Below, piece after piece: positions 1-7,749 of a DNA stretch of 47,474 bases. The stretch is taken from contig DASRES010000004.1 in the NCBI GenBank assembly GCA_035651955.1, positions 1-47,474 on the forward strand. Direction: 5' to 3'. A program made the position numbers and the translations under genes. Origin of the DNA: Acidimicrobiia bacterium (GTDB lineage Bacteria > Actinomycetota > Acidimicrobiia > IMCC26256 > JAMXLJ01). The notes under the pieces were generated by a model. The model was given only the letters and a program-made list of their open reading frames with translations. It was not told where the DNA came from and did no database searches. The stretch's first letter is position 1, and each line of letters opens with the position of its first letter.

Positions 1-82
1 CATCGGCGAGCGCGTCCTCGGCCTTCCCGCGGAGGCGCGCCCCGACAAGACCCTGCCGTTCCGGGAGCTGCTCTCGAGCTGA
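1..82 (+). CDS. Acyl-CoA dehydrogenase, C-terminal fragment (partial)
   Basis: The reading frame is open from the window edge to a TGA at 80-82. The last 26 residues include IGERVLGLP and PDKTLPFREL. The 'I(A/G)ERVLGLP' tail is typical of the C-terminus of actinobacterial acyl-CoA dehydrogenases, which oxidise acyl-CoA to 2-enoyl-CoA with FAD. Only the tail is visible, so substrate and subfamily cannot be judged. It converges on the XRE gene that ends at 187. Confidence 0.6.
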   Translation, partial: IGERVLGLPAEARPDKTLPFRELLSS

Positions 83-109
83 CGCCCCCGGCCGAGCTCT
101 GATGGATTC

Positions 110-126
110 GACACCGCTCGGGTGTC
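110..126. terminator. Small hairpin between convergent genes
   Basis: A perfect 6-bp stem (GACACC / GGTGTC) with a 5-nt loop lies between the stop codons of two convergent genes (82 and 187). There is no T-tract. It may be a weak bidirectional terminator. Confidence 0.35.
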
Positions 127-186
127 CGTTCCACCAAAGCGCAGGTTCGGCGGTCGCGCTCGCGCGCTCGCCGCGACAGCCGTCTC

Positions 187-702
187 CTAGCTGCGCTCCA
201 GCAGGCGGTCGACGAGCGCTTCGACGAGCTGGCGGTCGCGCTCGTCGAGCGTCGAGATGCGCTGCGCGAGCGCGACGACGCGCGCGTCGGTCGTGTCCCG
301 TGCGTGTGACGCGTCGACGAGGTGGGGCGCGGGCCGCCCGAGCCGGCCGCGCAGCTCGTCGGGGTCCACCTCGAGCGCCGCGGCCAGGTCGTCGAGCTCG
401 CCGGGCGCGAGGTTCGGGAGGACGCGGACGCCGCCGTACGCGGTCTGGTATCCGGCTTCGAGCGCGCGCAGCGTCGACTCGGTCAGCTTGGCCCTTTTCG
501 CCGCAGCCCGTCGCCCGAGCCCCAGCTCCTCGCGCCGCTCGGCGACGAAGCGGCCGAACTCGGCCCAGCGCTGCGCCTCGTTGACGCCGTGCAGGTTGCC
601 CGACCGCTTCGGCGGCACGTGCGTCCGCCCGCGATTGCGCAGCGCGGCGAGGCCGTCCGGCGTGTCGTCGCGATCCTCGTGGGCGAGGTCGTCATGCTCC
701 AT
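187..702 (-). CDS. XRE-family helix-turn-helix regulator
   Basis: A 171-aa cytoplasmic protein. An N-terminal acidic and basic stretch of about 45 residues is followed by an XRE/Cro-type HTH, roughly residues 45-110 (RWAEFGRFVAERREELGLG then AAAKRAKLTESTLRALEAG). The C-terminus is helical and charged, with no ligand-binding domain that I recognise. The ATG lies inside the end of the upstream gene (11-nt overlap, 692-702), so the two are translationally coupled. The upstream gene encodes a membrane protein with a RodZ-like periplasmic domain, so together they carry the parts of RodZ (HTH, membrane segment, DUF4115). The overlap could also be served by an internal start such as the GTG before NEAQRW. 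The HTH call is firm; the RodZ-like partnership is inferred. Confidence 0.75.
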   Translation of the reverse strand: MEHDDLAHEDRDDTPDGLAALRNRGRTHVPPKRSGNLHGVNEAQRWAEFGRFVAERREELGLGRRAAAKRAKLTESTLRALEAGYQTAYGGVRVLPNLAPGELDDLAAALEVDPDELRGRLGRPAPHLVDASHARDTTDARVVALAQRISTLDERDRQLVEALVDRLLERS

Positions 703-1429
703 TGGTGCTCCCGGTGAAGGTGACGGAGAGGACCTGCCCGGTCTGCTTCGGCAGCGCGAGCGGTTGCCCGTCCACCGTGAGCGTCACGTTGTTCGCGGCA
801 CCGAGGCGCAGATCCAGGCCGCCGGTGACCGGGATCGCCTGCGTCTCGCCCGCTTGCAGCGTGCGTTGGAACAACGGATTCGTACCCTGCTGCGCGGGCT
901 GCGCGCGCACCCAGCACGGCGCGCTCGCGTCGATCGCGACCGTGAACGACGGCTGGTTGACGCTGACCGTGACGCTGCCCGAGCTCTGCGACGTGATCGT
1001 CGCCAGCGCGGGTGGGGCGGTCGTGGTCGTCGTGCTGGTCGGCGGTGCGGTCGTCGTGGTCGTCGAGACGGCACGGCGGTGTGTGGCGGACGTCGCCGGC
1101 GTCGCCGACTGCTTGTTGCTGCTCGAGCGCCCGATCCACCAGACGGCGCCGACGCCGGCCAGGACGAGGGTGCCGACCAGCGCGACCGCGATCGGCGCGA
1201 ACGAGCGCGGCGCCCGGAAGTCACGCGGGACGCGGCTGGGGATGACGTCGGAGGGGTTCGCGTGCTCGGCTCCGGGTCGCGTGCGGGCGCGCGACGCCGC
1301 GTGCTGCAGCGCGTCGAGCGCGCGCTGCTGGTGCTCGACGGACTCGAGTGGTGTCGGCGCCTGCCGGTACCAGCGGCGGAGCGCGAACAGCCAGAGCAAG
1401 GCCAGGAGCACCCCGATGACGACGGGCAT
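692..1429 (-). CDS. Membrane protein with RodZ-type DUF4115-like C-terminal domain
   Basis: 245 aa. A hydrophobic N-terminal segment (about residues 2-17) is followed by a charged stretch and a second membrane segment at about 77-99 (APIAVALVGTLVLAGVGAVW). A Thr/Pro-rich linker (TTTTTAPPTSTTTTTAPP) leads to a C-terminal beta-rich domain. That domain resembles DUF4115: an APCWVRAQ motif, then GETQAIPVTGGLDLRLGAA, then VDGQPLALP. In RodZ this domain sits outside the membrane in the cell-shape complex. The start at 1429 follows an AGGAGGGAGG ribosome-binding stretch about 12 nt upstream; the frame is open further upstream but that part is not protein-like. The gene overlaps the downstream XRE gene and is divergent from the CoA-transferase at 1518. 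Confidence 0.65.
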   Translation of the reverse strand: MPVVIGVLLALLWLFALRRWYRQAPTPLESVEHQQRALDALQHAASRARTRPGAEHANPSDVIPSRVPRDFRAPRSFAPIAVALVGTLVLAGVGAVWWIGRSSSNKQSATPATSATHRRAVSTTTTTAPPTSTTTTTAPPALATITSQSSGSVTVSVNQPSFTVAIDASAPCWVRAQPAQQGTNPLFQRTLQAGETQAIPVTGGLDLRLGAANNVTLTVDGQPLALPKQTGQVLSVTFTGSTNGA

Positions 1430-1517
1430 CGAGCTCGCGACCTCCCTCCTGTTGCCGTCTCGCCCGAACGGTGTCCTCTCTATTGTCGTCAATTGTGCTG
1501 CCCCACACTGACCGGGT

Positions 1518-3947
1518 GTGATCGTGGATCCGGAGCGCCCGCAGGCGCTCACCGGGGTGCGCGTGATCGAGATCGGCGGCGAGATCGCGGCCGGTTACGC
1601 CACGCGGTTGCTCGCCGACCTCGGTGCGGACGTCGTCAAGGTGGAGCCGCCCGACGGCGACACGCTGCGCGCGTGGGGACCGTTTCCCGACGACGTACCC
1701 GCGCGCGAGACGGGCGGGCTGTTCCGCGCGCTGAACACGGGCAAGCGCAGCATCGTCGCCGACCTCCGGGACCCTGCCGCGGCGACGCGAGTGGAGCGGC
1801 TCGTCGCGAGCGCGGACGTCGTCGTCGAGAGTCTCGGCGCCGGTGCGCTCGAGGACGTGGGCCTCGGGCCGGACCGGCTCACCGCCGTCAACCCCGCCCT
1901 CGCGCTCGTGCGCATCTCCGCGTACGGGCAGACCGGCCCGTCACGCGATCTGCCGACGACCGAGCTCACGCTCCAGACGACGGCCGGGTGGGTCTCCGCT
2001 CACGGGGTTCCGGGGCGCGCGCCCGCGCAGGTGGGCGGTCGGCTCCCCGAGTTCGCCGTCGCGTCGTTCGCGGCGTGCTCCGCGCTCACCGCCGCGCGCG
2101 CCGCGCGGGCGCGCGAGGAGCCGGTCGTCGTCGACCTGTCGGCGTTCGAGTGCCTGGTGGGGACGCTGGCGTACCCGATGCTGTTCGACGCGAGCCTGCG
2201 CGCGCTCGGGCTGCCGCCGCCCGACCAGCGTCACTCGACGCTCCCCGGCATCGTGCGCTGCCGCGACGGCTGGGTCGGGATCAACTGCCTCACGGGGCAG
2301 CACTGGCAGGACGTGTGTGCGATGGTCGGTGCCGACGAGTTCGCGGGCCGCCAGACCGAGATCGGCTGGGGCGGACCGGAGCTCGACCGCTTCTACGCGA
2401 CGTTGCAGCCGTGGCTCGACGAGCGGACGGTCGAGGAGATCGTCGAGCTGAGCCAGGCGTTCCGCATCCCCGCGGCACCGGTCGCGGACGGCCGCTCGCT
2501 CGTCGAGAACGCGCAGTTCCGCGAGCGGCGGTTCTTCGTTGACGAGCCCGGTTCGTCGCTCACGCTCCCGGGACCGGCGTGGCGCCTCGGGCGCACCCCT
2601 GCGGTGCTGCGGAACGCGGCGCCGCGACTCGGGTCCGACGACGCTGCGGAAGCCGTCCAGCCTCGACGCGCGACGGGCGAGGACCGCGCGCGTGCGACGC
2701 CGGCGCTGCCGTTCGACGGCATCCGGGTCGTCGATCTCGGGACGTTCTGGGCCGGCCCCTACGCGAGCCTCTATCTCGGCGCGCTCGGGGCCGACGTCAT
2801 CAAGGTCGAGTCCGTGCAACGACCGGACGGCTTCCGGTTCTCGGGCGCCTTCCCGCAGGAGGGGGACGACTACTACGACCGGAGCGGCATCTGGCAGGCC
2901 ACCAACCTGAACAAGCGAGACGTCACGCTCGATCTCACCCGTGCCGCCGGCCGCGAGCTGCTCGAACGGTTGCTGGTGACCGCCGATGTCGTCGTGGAGA
3001 ACTTCTCCGCGCGTGTCGTGGAGCAGTTCGGGCTCGGCTACGAGCAGCTCCGCGCGCTTCGCGACGACGTGATCATGGTCCGCATGCCGGGCTTCGGGCT
3101 CGCCGGGCCGTGGCGCGACTACGTCGGCTGGGCGATGGGGATCGAGCAGGCGAGCGGGATGTGCGCGGTCACCGGTCGGCCCGACCGCCCGATGAACCCG
3201 GGCGGGTTCCTCGACCCGGTCATCGGGATGCACGCAGCCGTCGCGATCCAGGCCGCGCTCTCGCACCGCGAACACACCGGCGAGGGCCAGATGATCGAGA
3301 TCGCGCAGCTCGAGGTGGGCGTGAACCTCACCGTCGAGCAGGTCGTCGACTGGGTGATGAACGGCCGGGTCGCGCACCGGGACGGGAACCGCGACCGGCG
3401 GTGCGCGCCGCAGGGCGTCTACCCGTGTGCGGGCGACGGCGGCGCACCCGGCGCGACGCCGTCCGACTGGGTCGCGATCTCGGTGCGTGACGACGACGAC
3501 TGGACGCGGCTCGTGCGCGCGCTCGACGAGCCGGACTGGGCGGTCGACCCGGCACTGAAGACGCAGGATGGGCGCCGCGAGCGTCACGACGAGCTCGACG
3601 AGCGACTCGCGGCGTGGACCGCGACGCGTGCGGCCGCGGACGTCGTCGGCGCGCTCCGACCGCTCGGCATCCCCGTGGCGCGTCCACTCCGCGCGAACGA
3701 GCTGTACGACGAGCCGCAGCTCGTCGCGCGCGGGTACTACCAGGATCTCGACAACCCGAAGACCGGGACCCGCCGCTATCCCGGCTGGCCGATGCGGTTC
3801 TCGTTCCTCGACCGGCCGCACCGGTTCGGGCCACCGACGCTCGGCCAGCACAACGAGGAGATCCTGCGCGGCGAGCTCGGCCTCGACGACACGGAGCTCG
3901 CGCGGCTCACGGACGAGCAGGTCGTCGGCGAGAGGCTCGCACGCTGA
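1518..3947 (+). CDS. Fused double-domain CaiB/BaiF (class III) CoA-transferase
   Basis: 809 aa, about twice the length of a single class III CoA-transferase. The N-terminal half (about 1-385) begins LTGVRVIEIGGEIAAGYATR; the C-terminal half (about 396-809) begins PFDGIRVVDLGTFWAGPYAS. Each half has the family's GADV(V/I)KVE motif. In class III enzymes the catalytic Asp lies in a 'D..aG.h...AL' motif. The C-half keeps it (FLDPVIGMHA, D566); the N-half has Glu at that place (LPEFAVAS, E178). The family moves CoA between carboxylic acids and also includes alpha-methylacyl-CoA racemases. The substrate here is unknown, but the gene stands 79 nt upstream of the igr-like operon, so a steroid acyl-CoA or its release product is plausible. 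GTG start. Confidence 0.85.
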   Translation: MIVDPERPQALTGVRVIEIGGEIAAGYATRLLADLGADVVKVEPPDGDTLRAWGPFPDDVPARETGGLFRALNTGKRSIVADLRDPAAATRVERLVASADVVVESLGAGALEDVGLGPDRLTAVNPALALVRISAYGQTGPSRDLPTTELTLQTTAGWVSAHGVPGRAPAQVGGRLPEFAVASFAACSALTAARAARAREEPVVVDLSAFECLVGTLAYPMLFDASLRALGLPPPDQRHSTLPGIVRCRDGWVGINCLTGQHWQDVCAMVGADEFAGRQTEIGWGGPELDRFYATLQPWLDERTVEEIVELSQAFRIPAAPVADGRSLVENAQFRERRFFVDEPGSSLTLPGPAWRLGRTPAVLRNAAPRLGSDDAAEAVQPRRATGEDRARATPALPFDGIRVVDLGTFWAGPYASLYLGALGADVIKVESVQRPDGFRFSGAFPQEGDDYYDRSGIWQATNLNKRDVTLDLTRAAGRELLERLLVTADVVVENFSARVVEQFGLGYEQLRALRDDVIMVRMPGFGLAGPWRDYVGWAMGIEQASGMCAVTGRPDRPMNPGGFLDPVIGMHAAVAIQAALSHREHTGEGQMIEIAQLEVGVNLTVEQVVDWVMNGRVAHRDGNRDRRCAPQGVYPCAGDGGAPGATPSDWVAISVRDDDDWTRLVRALDEPDWAVDPALKTQDGRRERHDELDERLAAWTATRAAADVVGALRPLGIPVARPLRANELYDEPQLVARGYYQDLDNPKTGTRRYPGWPMRFSFLDRPHRFGPPTLGQHNEEILRGELGLDDTELARLTDEQVVGERLAR

Positions 3948-3999
3948 TCGACGCCGTGGCCCGCTCCGACCCGGGATGCCCGGTTCTCTGACCCGCGGT

Positions 4000-4022
4000 T
4001 AGATTCACGCCTCCCCGGGAGG
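4000..4022 (+). promoter_or_regulatory. Candidate -10 box and Shine-Dalgarno site of the igr-like operon
   Basis: TAGATT at 4000-4005 fits an actinobacterial -10 box (TANNNT). GGGAGG at 4017-4022 is a ribosome-binding site 4 nt before the ATG at 4027. CCTCCC just upstream could pair with the GGGAGG and partly mask it. I see no convincing -35 element. Confidence 0.4.
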
Positions 4023-4026
4023 TCTC

Positions 4027-5211
4027 ATGTTCCTCGACTACACGCCTGAGCAGCAGGCCCTGCGCCGGGAGCTGCGCGAGTACTTCGGTCGCCTGCTCAC
4101 TCCCGAGGTGCGCGCCGAGCTCGGGCCGCCGGGAGAGGGCAGCCCTCTGTTCCGCACGATCGTGAAGCAGATGGGCGCGGACGGCTGGCTCGGGGTCGGC
4201 TGGCCGAAGGAGTACGGCGGCCAGGGTCGCGACGCCACCGACCAATTCATCTTCTTCGACGAGGTGCAGCGCGCCGGAGCGCCGTTCCCCTTCGTCACGC
4301 TCAACACCGTCGGGCCGACGATCATGAAGTTCGGCTCGCAGGCGCAGAAGGACTTCTTCCTCCCCGGGATCCTGCGGGGCGAGATCAACTTCGCGATCGG
4401 GTACACGGAGCCCGAGTCGGGGACCGACCTCGCCTCGCTCCGGACGCGCGCCGTGCTCGACGGCGACGAGTGGGTCATCAACGGCAACAAGGTCTTCACG
4501 AGCGGCGCGAACCAGGCCGACTACATCTGGCTCGCGTGCCGCACCGATCCCGACGCGCCCAAGCACAAGGGCATCTCGATGATCATCGTCCCGACCGCGT
4601 CGGACGGGTTCAAGTGCACACCGATCGTGACGGTCGGCGACGTCGTCACGACGGCGACCTACTACGACGACGTGCGCGTCCCGAAGGACAACGTGGTCGG
4701 CGAGGTCAACGGCGGCTGGCGGCTCATCACCAACCAGCTCAACCACGAGCGCGTCGGGCTCGCCGCGCTCGGCGGGCTGACCCATCGCCTGTGGGACGAC
4801 ACCGAGCGCTGGTGCCGGGAGACCGAGTCGGGCCGCGGCGACGGGCTGAACATGATCGACCTGCCGTGGGTGCAGATGGACCTCGCGCGCACGCACGCGC
4901 GGCTCGAGGCCATGAAGCTCCTCAACTGGCGGATGGCGAGCGCGGTCGCGAACGACACGCTGACGCCGGCGGAGTCCTCCGCGGTCAAGGTGTACGGCAC
5001 CGAGTGCCTCATCGACGTGTACCGCACGTTGCTCGGCATCCTCGGCGCCGCGTCCTACCTTCCGGACCGGTCGCCGGGTGCGGTGCTGCACGGTGAGCTC
5101 GAGCGCGCCGCGCGCGCCGCGCAGATCAACACGTTCGGCGGCGGCGTGAACGAGGTGCAGCGCGAGATCGTCGCCGCCGTCGGGCTGGGCATGGCCCGCA
5201 CCGCGCGATAG
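4027..5211 (+). CDS. Acyl-CoA dehydrogenase, ChsE2/FadE29-like
   Basis: 394 aa with the full acyl-CoA dehydrogenase fold: helical N-domain (LTPEVRAELG, WPKEYGGQGR), middle beta domain (FAIGYTEPESGTDLASL, the flavin and substrate region) and a C-terminal helical domain ending INTFGGGVNEVQRE. It resembles the mycobacterial FadE26/FadE29 group, whose members form alpha2beta2 enzymes with a second, divergent dehydrogenase and desaturate steroid side-chain acyl-CoAs. A FadE28-like partner lies two genes downstream (6185). With the MaoC and aldolase genes between and after them, this points to the enzyme acting on a C3 steroid side chain (ChsE1-ChsE2). It is the first gene of a tightly spaced operon (8-nt gap to the next). 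Assignment as ChsE2 rather than ChsE4 rests mainly on context. Confidence 0.85.
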   Translation: MFLDYTPEQQALRRELREYFGRLLTPEVRAELGPPGEGSPLFRTIVKQMGADGWLGVGWPKEYGGQGRDATDQFIFFDEVQRAGAPFPFVTLNTVGPTIMKFGSQAQKDFFLPGILRGEINFAIGYTEPESGTDLASLRTRAVLDGDEWVINGNKVFTSGANQADYIWLACRTDPDAPKHKGISMIIVPTASDGFKCTPIVTVGDVVTTATYYDDVRVPKDNVVGEVNGGWRLITNQLNHERVGLAALGGLTHRLWDDTERWCRETESGRGDGLNMIDLPWVQMDLARTHARLEAMKLLNWRMASAVANDTLTPAESSAVKVYGTECLIDVYRTLLGILGAASYLPDRSPGAVLHGELERAARAAQINTFGGGVNEVQREIVAAVGLGMARTAR

Positions 5212-5219
5212 GAGGTCGA

Positions 5220-6182
5220 GTGGCGACGGTCGCCGAGGACGAGAAGGAAGCGTTCCTCGCCGAGCTGAGGTCGTTCGAGGGGCGAGAGTACGGCCCGCCC
5301 GAACGGGGCGCGGATCCCGTGAACCAGGCGATGATCCGGCACTGGGTCGAGGCGATCGGTGACGCCAACCCGGTCTACGTCGACGCGGAGGCGGCCGCCC
5401 GCTCCGTGCACGGCGGTGTCATCGCGCCGCCGGTCAGCCTGCAGGCGTGGGTGATGCGCGGTTTCCGGCCGACCGCGGGCGGCAGCGCGGTGCAGCAGGA
5501 GCTCATGGGCCTGCTCGACGGCGCGGGGTTCACGTCGGTCGTCGCGACGAACTGCGAGCAGGAGTACTTCCAGGAGCTCCACCTCGGCCTGCATCTCTCG
5601 ACGACGACGACCGTCGAGTCCGTCAGCGAGGAGAAGCAGACCGGTCTCGGCGTGGGGCACTTCGTGACGACGCTCGTTCGCTACACCGACCCCGACGGCA
5701 ACCTCGTCGGGACGATGCGCTTCCGCATCCTCAAGTTCAAGCCGGGCACGGGCCGGCAGGCGGCGAAGCCGGCCGCCGAGCGTCCGCCGCGACCGCGTCC
5801 CGCGATCACCCAGGACAACGCGTTCTTCTTCGACGGCGCGAAGGAGCACAAGCTCCTGATCCAGCGGTGCGCGAGCTGCCACACCCTCCGGCACCCGCCC
5901 CGGCCGGTGTGCCCGCACTGCGGCTCGTACGAGTGGGACACCGTCGAGGCGAGCGGACAAGCGACCGTCTACAGCTTCGTCGTCAACCACTACCCGCAGG
6001 TGCCCGCGTTCGACTACCCGCTGCCGGTCGGGTTGTTCGAGCTCGCGGAGGGCACGCGCCTCGTCGCCGACTTCGTCGGTGTCGAACCGGGTGACATCGC
6101 GATCGGCATGCCGGTGCAGGTCGAGTTCGTCGCGTACGACGACGAGCTCACGCTGCCCGCGTTCAGGCCCGCGGGGAAGTAG
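5220..6182 (+). CDS. ChsH2-like MaoC / DUF35 fusion, hydratase subunit and aldolase partner
   Basis: 320 aa. Residues about 10-175 are a MaoC hot-dog domain. Its hydratase motif reads GDANPVY (D48 to Y53), so the usual catalytic His is Tyr and this subunit should be inactive alone. Residues about 195-320 are a DUF35 domain: a zinc ribbon with C217, C220, C231 and C234 (CASC, CPHC), then an OB fold. This matches ChsH2, whose MaoC half pairs with ChsH1 to hydrate the 17(20)-ene of the steroid C3 side chain and whose DUF35 half docks the Ltp2 aldolase. Both partners follow at 7309 and 7746. The GTG start has a GGAGG at 5211-5215 that overlaps the end of the previous gene. Confidence 0.88.
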   Translation: MATVAEDEKEAFLAELRSFEGREYGPPERGADPVNQAMIRHWVEAIGDANPVYVDAEAAARSVHGGVIAPPVSLQAWVMRGFRPTAGGSAVQQELMGLLDGAGFTSVVATNCEQEYFQELHLGLHLSTTTTVESVSEEKQTGLGVGHFVTTLVRYTDPDGNLVGTMRFRILKFKPGTGRQAAKPAAERPPRPRPAITQDNAFFFDGAKEHKLLIQRCASCHTLRHPPRPVCPHCGSYEWDTVEASGQATVYSFVVNHYPQVPAFDYPLPVGLFELAEGTRLVADFVGVEPGDIAIGMPVQVEFVAYDDELTLPAFRPAGK

Positions 6183-6184
6183 CG

Positions 6185-7312
6185 GTGGATTTCAGCTTCG
6201 GCGAAGAGCAGCAGGCGGTACGTGACCTCGCGGAGCAGATCTTCGCAGGGCACGCGACCGTCGAGCGCGTGAAGGAGGTCGAGCGCAGCGACGAGCGTGT
6301 CGACCGAGCGTTGTGGCAGGCGCTCGCCGACGCGAACCTGCTCGGCATCGCGCTCCCGGAGGACACCGGGGGCAGCGGGTTCGGGATCGTCGAGCTGTGC
6401 CTGCTCCTCGAGCAGCAGGGTCGGGCCGTCGCGCCCGTCCCGCTGTGGCCCACGCTCGTACTCGGCGCGCTGCCGGTCGCGCAGTTCGGGTCGCCGGAGC
6501 AGCGCGAGCGCATCCTGCCGGGCGTCGTCGCGGGCGACACGATCCTGACCGCGGCGCTCTCGGAGCCGGGTGCCAACGACCCGTTCTCGCCGGCCGCGGT
6601 CGCGTCACGCAGCGGCGACGGCTGGCGCCTCGACGGCCGCAAGCCGTCCGTCCCCGCGGGCCACGTGGCGCGTTGGATGCTCGTCCCCGCGTTGATGGAG
6701 GACGAGCCCGGTGCCGTCGGCGTGTTCCTGGTCGACGCGCGCGGGCGCGGGGTCGACGTGACGCCTGCCGTCACGACGAACCGCGAGCGCGTCGCGCACC
6801 TGAAGCTGACTGCCGCGCCGGCGGAGATCCTCGGCGGTGACGACGCCCGTGACGGCACGACGGTCCTCGAGTGGGTCGTCGATCGCGCGCTCGTCGGATT
6901 GTGTGCGCTGCAGGTCGGCGTCGCGGAGACCGCGGTCCGGATGGCGGCCGAGTACACGTCGAACCGGCACCAGTTCGGCAAGCCGTTGTCGACGTTCCAG
7001 GGCGTCGCGCTCAAGGCCGCGGACGCGTACATCGACACCGAGGCGATGCGCGTCACGATGTGGCAGGCCGCGTGGAAGCTGTCCGAGGGGATGGACGCCA
7101 CCCGCGAGGTGCTCGTCGCGAAGTGGTGGGCGTCCGACGCCGGGCAGCGTGTCGTGCACACGACGCAGCACCTGCACGGCGGGCTCGGCGCGGACGTCGA
7201 TTACCCGATCCACCGGTACTTCCTCTGGGGCAAGCAGATCGAGGACACGCTCGGCGGCGCGAGCGTCACGCTCGCGCGCCTCGGGCGGACGATCGCGGCG
7301 ACGGGAGCATGA
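6185..7312 (+). CDS. Acyl-CoA dehydrogenase, ChsE1/FadE28-like
   Basis: 375 aa. The first two domains are weakly conserved (ALPEDTGGSGFG, ALSEPGANDPF); the C-terminal domain is clear: SNRHQFGKPLSTFQ near residue 260 and TTQHLHGGLGADVDYPIHRY. The same C-terminal signature is found in mycobacterial FadE28 (ChsE1), the divergent subunit that pairs with FadE29 (ChsE2). Interspersion with the ChsH2-, ChsH1- and Ltp2-like genes supports this. The GTG start lies 2 nt after the previous stop, and the stop overlaps the next start by 4 nt (ATGA), so translation is coupled. Confidence 0.85.
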   Translation: MDFSFGEEQQAVRDLAEQIFAGHATVERVKEVERSDERVDRALWQALADANLLGIALPEDTGGSGFGIVELCLLLEQQGRAVAPVPLWPTLVLGALPVAQFGSPEQRERILPGVVAGDTILTAALSEPGANDPFSPAAVASRSGDGWRLDGRKPSVPAGHVARWMLVPALMEDEPGAVGVFLVDARGRGVDVTPAVTTNRERVAHLKLTAAPAEILGGDDARDGTTVLEWVVDRALVGLCALQVGVAETAVRMAAEYTSNRHQFGKPLSTFQGVALKAADAYIDTEAMRVTMWQAAWKLSEGMDATREVLVAKWWASDAGQRVVHTTQHLHGGLGADVDYPIHRYFLWGKQIEDTLGGASVTLARLGRTIAATGA

Positions 7313-7749
7313 CGATGACGTTCAACGCGACCGGGCTCCGTTACGACGACGTCAGCGTGGGTGACGAGCTGCCGCCGCTGGACGTCGAGCTCACGCGCTC
7401 GCTCATCGTCGCGACCGCGATCGCGTCCCGCGACTACCAGGACGTGCACCACGATCCCGGGCTCGCCCAGATGCGCGGCTCGAAGGACATCTTCATGAAC
7501 ATCCTGTCGACGAACGGGTTCGTCGGCCGGTTCGTCACCGACTGGGCCGGCCCGGACGCAGTGCTGAAGAAGGTGTCGATCCGGCTCGGCGCGCCCAACT
7601 ACCCGGGCGACACGATGCACATGACGGGCACCGTGACCAAGAAGGAGGACGGCGTCGTCGAGGTCGCGGTGCGCGGCGCGAACGAGCTCGGTGACCACGT
7701 CTCGGGCACCGTGACGCTGACGCTCCCGCGCGCAGGAGGCGATGCGTGA
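7309..7749 (+). CDS. ChsH1-like MaoC enoyl-CoA hydratase subunit
   Basis: 146 aa, a single hot-dog domain. The hydratase-2 type motif is intact: SRDYQDVHHDP supplies the likely catalytic D42 and H47. Small MaoC proteins of this kind (ChsH1) pair with the catalytically blank MaoC half of ChsH2, here the product of 5220. The ATG at 7309 overlaps the previous stop (ATGA); a second ATG lies two codons later. The stop overlaps the GTG of the next gene. It acts in the cytoplasm, adding water to the alpha,beta-unsaturated steroid acyl-CoA before aldol cleavage. Confidence 0.85.
   Translation: MTMTFNATGLRYDDVSVGDELPPLDVELTRSLIVATAIASRDYQDVHHDPGLAQMRGSKDIFMNILSTNGFVGRFVTDWAGPDAVLKKVSIRLGAPNYPGDTMHMTGTVTKKEDGVVEVAVRGANELGDHVSGTVTLTLPRAGGDA

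Noticed and set aside
1015-1075. GTC/GTG repeat tract
   Set aside because: It is the Thr/Pro linker of the membrane protein at 692-1429 read on the minus strand.
1941-3851. Long minus-strand frame opposite the CoA-transferase
   Set aside because: Composition is Arg/Val/Glu-rich with no motifs, as expected for antisense shadows in high-GC DNA. Similar long frames opposite other genes were rejected for the same reason.
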